Below are positions 62,476-64,000 of a DNA stretch of 64,000 nucleotides, piece after piece. The translations under genes were made by a program, and so were the position numbers. Source of the stretch: CALBPI01 sp045110335. Its GTDB lineage: Bacteria > Pseudomonadota > Gammaproteobacteria > Steroidobacterales > Woeseiaceae. Location of the stretch: positions 73,167 to 137,166 of the forward strand of contig JBGCGB010000013.1 of NCBI GenBank assembly GCA_045110335.1, in the 5' to 3' direction. The stretch's first letter is position 1, and the number at the start of each line of letters is the position of its first letter. A model generated the notes under the pieces. It was given only the letters and a program-made list of their open reading frames with translations. It was not told where the DNA came from and searched no databases.

Positions 62476-63585
62476 GTGAAGTCAGCATCCTGCGGCAAGT
62501 CTTGGAGTATTGCTGCTATCGACACCGCTTCTGCAAACCCGCCGTCTCCCAGCCAGCCGGCAGCCCCGCAAATTACGCACGTCAACATTGCACGCGGGTT
62601 TCGTGGCGGAGAGCGCCAAACCGAACTATTGATTCGTGAGCTCGACGCGCTTGGCTATCGACAGCGTCTAGTGGCGCGCAAAGCAGAACCGCTCATCGTT
62701 CGTCTCGCGGATCTGGCCCATCTTGACCGCCGGCCCGTGGCGGGCATTCCGAGTGCCGTACGCGCCGTGCGCGGCAGTGATTTGATTCACATCCACGAAG
62801 GACGTGCCATTCAAGCCGCCGCGTTAGCGAATGTGTTCTTTGGCCATCGCTACGTCGTTACGCGTCGCGAAATCAAACCCATTCGCGATCACGCGATCAC
62901 GCGCTCGATGTATCGGCGCGCCGATGTCCTTGTCGGCCTGTCCAGTGCGATCAGCAATCAGTTAGCGGAGTACGTACCCGGACAAACCGTCGAGACAATT
63001 CCGAGTGCTTATACGGGCCATGATATCGACAAGGAACGCGTGCGTGCGCTCAGGCAATCATTTGGCGATCGGCCCGTCGTTGGCCATGTCGGCGCTCTGG
63101 TTACGGCGCACAAAGGCCAAATGATGCTGCTTCAAATGGCAAAACAGAGACCCCAATACACGTTTGTACTGGCGGGCTCAGGCCGCGATGAAGCCTTACT
63201 GAAAGAAACTGCGCGAGATCTACCCAATGTCATTTTTGCAGGTCAGGTTAGCGACGTTCATCACTATCTGGCAGCCTTCGATATCTTTGCGTTTCCGTCC
63301 AGGCACGAAGGGCTTGGCTCAACGTTGCTGGACGCGATGGCCGCCGAACTTCCGATCGCAGCGAGCATCACCGGCGGCATCCCGGATATTATCCACCATG
63401 GTGAAAACGGCTTGTTGGTCGAGCCGGACGATGAATCAGGCTGGCTCACCGCGATCGATCAGTTGATCAAAGACGAGCCACAACAATTGAAATTTGCGAA
63501 CGCCAACCGACAACGTATTAGCGAATTTAGCGCTGAAGCGATGGCCTTGAGATATCACGCCTTATACGCAAGACTATTCTCATGA
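62476..63585 (+). CDS. glycosyltransferase family 4, LPS/polysaccharide-type
   Basis: 369 aa. An N-terminal Rossmann domain (ITHVNIARGFRGGERQTELL) and a C-terminal GT4 domain are present. The latter has VVGHVGALVTAHKGQMMLLQ, the E-x7-E region SRHEGLGSTLLDAMAAELPI, and GGIPDIIHHGENGLLVEPDD. It transfers a sugar from a nucleotide sugar to a lipid or glycan acceptor in the cytoplasm, possibly for LPS core, since such enzymes often lie in core clusters. The start is GTG 62476, weakly supported; about 30 residues precede the conserved N-terminus. It is coupled by ATGA to the lipoprotein gene at the right edge. Confidence 0.85.
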   Translation: MKSASCGKSWSIAAIDTASANPPSPSQPAAPQITHVNIARGFRGGERQTELLIRELDALGYRQRLVARKAEPLIVRLADLAHLDRRPVAGIPSAVRAVRGSDLIHIHEGRAIQAAALANVFFGHRYVVTRREIKPIRDHAITRSMYRRADVLVGLSSAISNQLAEYVPGQTVETIPSAYTGHDIDKERVRALRQSFGDRPVVGHVGALVTAHKGQMMLLQMAKQRPQYTFVLAGSGRDEALLKETARDLPNVIFAGQVSDVHHYLAAFDIFAFPSRHEGLGSTLLDAMAAELPIAASITGGIPDIIHHGENGLLVEPDDESGWLTAIDQLIKDEPQQLKFANANRQRISEFSAEAMALRYHALYARLFS

Positions 63586-64000
63586 ACCAAAGATCACCGC
63601 GACGACTCATTCTCATTGCGCTTGCGTCTGCAACATGGCTATCAGCGTGCACACAACAAACAACGCAAACGCTAGCAACGCTAACGCCTGCGGATACGCT
63701 GGATGCCGCAACGATCATGCAACGTGCCTATAAGGCCGCCGGTGGTGATCAATGGCGTCGACCGGAAACACTTTCTATGCGTGGCTATGCCGTTTTCTAC
63801 CGTGATGGTGTCGCCAGTCGACATGAGCGACATGACATGTGGCGCGTCTACGACTGGAGCAAGCGAGATGCGCATCAAGCGGATGGCAAAGTTCGCATTG
63901 AATCTGTTCGGGATGGACGCACGATTATCGACTTGAGCTTTGATGGCAACACAACCTACACCGCTAAAGGTCCGCAACCTAAATCCGCCGCCGATCAACA
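63582..64000 (+). CDS. lipoprotein of unknown function (partial, C-terminus outside window)
   Basis: The reading frame from ATG 63582 stays open to the window end, 139 codons. The signal peptide (LILIALASATWLSACTQQ) ends in the lipobox LSAC. The mature part has AATIMQRAYKAAGGDQWRR, a start often seen in outer-membrane lipoprotein-sorting-like proteins of the LolA-fold, then strand-rich sequence. The ATG overlaps the glycosyltransferase stop (ATGA), so the two genes are translationally coupled. The function is unknown. Confidence 0.75.
   Translation, partial: MNQRSPRRLILIALASATWLSACTQQTTQTLATLTPADTLDAATIMQRAYKAAGGDQWRRPETLSMRGYAVFYRDGVASRHERHDMWRVYDWSKRDAHQADGKVRIESVRDGRTIIDLSFDGNTTYTAKGPQPKSAADQ

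Noticed and set aside
62211..62639. 142-codon frame across the receptor/glycosyltransferase gap
   Set aside because: It overlaps the glycosyltransferase 5' end in another frame, has Cys/His/Arg-rich random-like composition and no ribosome-binding site.
1..64000. tRNA, rRNA, CRISPR arrays, insertion sequences or att sites
   Set aside because: I looked for cloverleaf, spacer-repeat and transposase patterns and found none; a computed search would be more sensitive.

Overview
The window looks like chromosome of a free-living, probably marine gammaproteobacterium. The evidence is LPS-core heptose genes, GlnE, PBP4, biosynthetic IlvA, a large TonB-dependent receptor of the type common in marine heterotrophs, and a 'proteobacterial dedicated sortase' locus (class GN sortase, VIT/VWA target, two-component pair). 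Base composition is fairly even, mid-50s %GC by eye. I saw no rRNA, tRNA, insertion sequence, prophage or CRISPR array. The genus cannot be fixed from the sequence.

Layout. 1-4.9 kb (minus): waaF (partial), hldD, a CHCC zinc-finger protein, glnE, and a small membrane-protein gene with its own terminator. 5-9.6 kb (minus): flavodoxin-like protein, a degenerate-GGDEF/EAL protein, an SH3-domain membrane protein coupled to dacB. 9.7-13.8 kb: DUF3187-like outer-membrane protein, a TVP38-type membrane protein, then a fasciclin (FAS1) protein followed by an ECF sigma factor and an RskA-like anti-sigma factor. 13.9-17.6 kb: a TPR/transglutaminase-like lipoprotein, a PAS-PAS sigma-54 activator, and divergently a small secreted-protein gene with a sigma-54 promoter, three palindromic activator sites and a 3' region of five stem-loops with C-rich loops. 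17.6-20.2 kb: CnoX-like thioredoxin, PGPGW-type protein, an unknown exported protein, a dienelactone-hydrolase-like lipoprotein. 20.3-25.5 kb: an exported TPR-CHAT protease, an unknown 115-aa protein, an ECF sigma factor and a membrane anti-sigma-like protein.

25.7-38.2 kb: Kef-type antiporter, GIY-YIG protein, malic enzyme, acyltransferase, small outer-membrane barrel, a 2-oxoacid:ferredoxin oxidoreductase operon with a GltD-like ferredoxin flavoprotein, dihydroorotase and prolyl aminopeptidase. 38.3-46.3 kb: three tandem OppA-like lipoproteins with no permease genes, and a double-domain M16 protease. 46.4-53.2 kb: ilvA, class II aldolase, exported M20 amidohydrolase, UvrD-like helicase, glutathione S-transferase. 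53.2-58.8 kb: the sortase locus. 58.8-64 kb: TonB-dependent receptor, then a family-4 glycosyltransferase coupled to a lipoprotein cut by the window end.

The strongest candidates for something undescribed are: (1) the sigma-54 circuit at 15.1-17.6 kb, whose transcript would carry a multi-hairpin RNA with C6-C7 loops; (2) the TPR-CHAT/sigma/anti-sigma operon, which resembles the protease-controlled sigma arm of Craspase systems but has no CRISPR genes nearby; (3) the FAS1/SigK-like/RskA-like module, recalling mycobacterial SigK-RskA control of FAS1 proteins. Other oddities are an apparent CTG start, a hydrolase lacking its catalytic His, a sortase target without a visible LPXTG, and repeated 4-base tail-to-tail stop overlaps.
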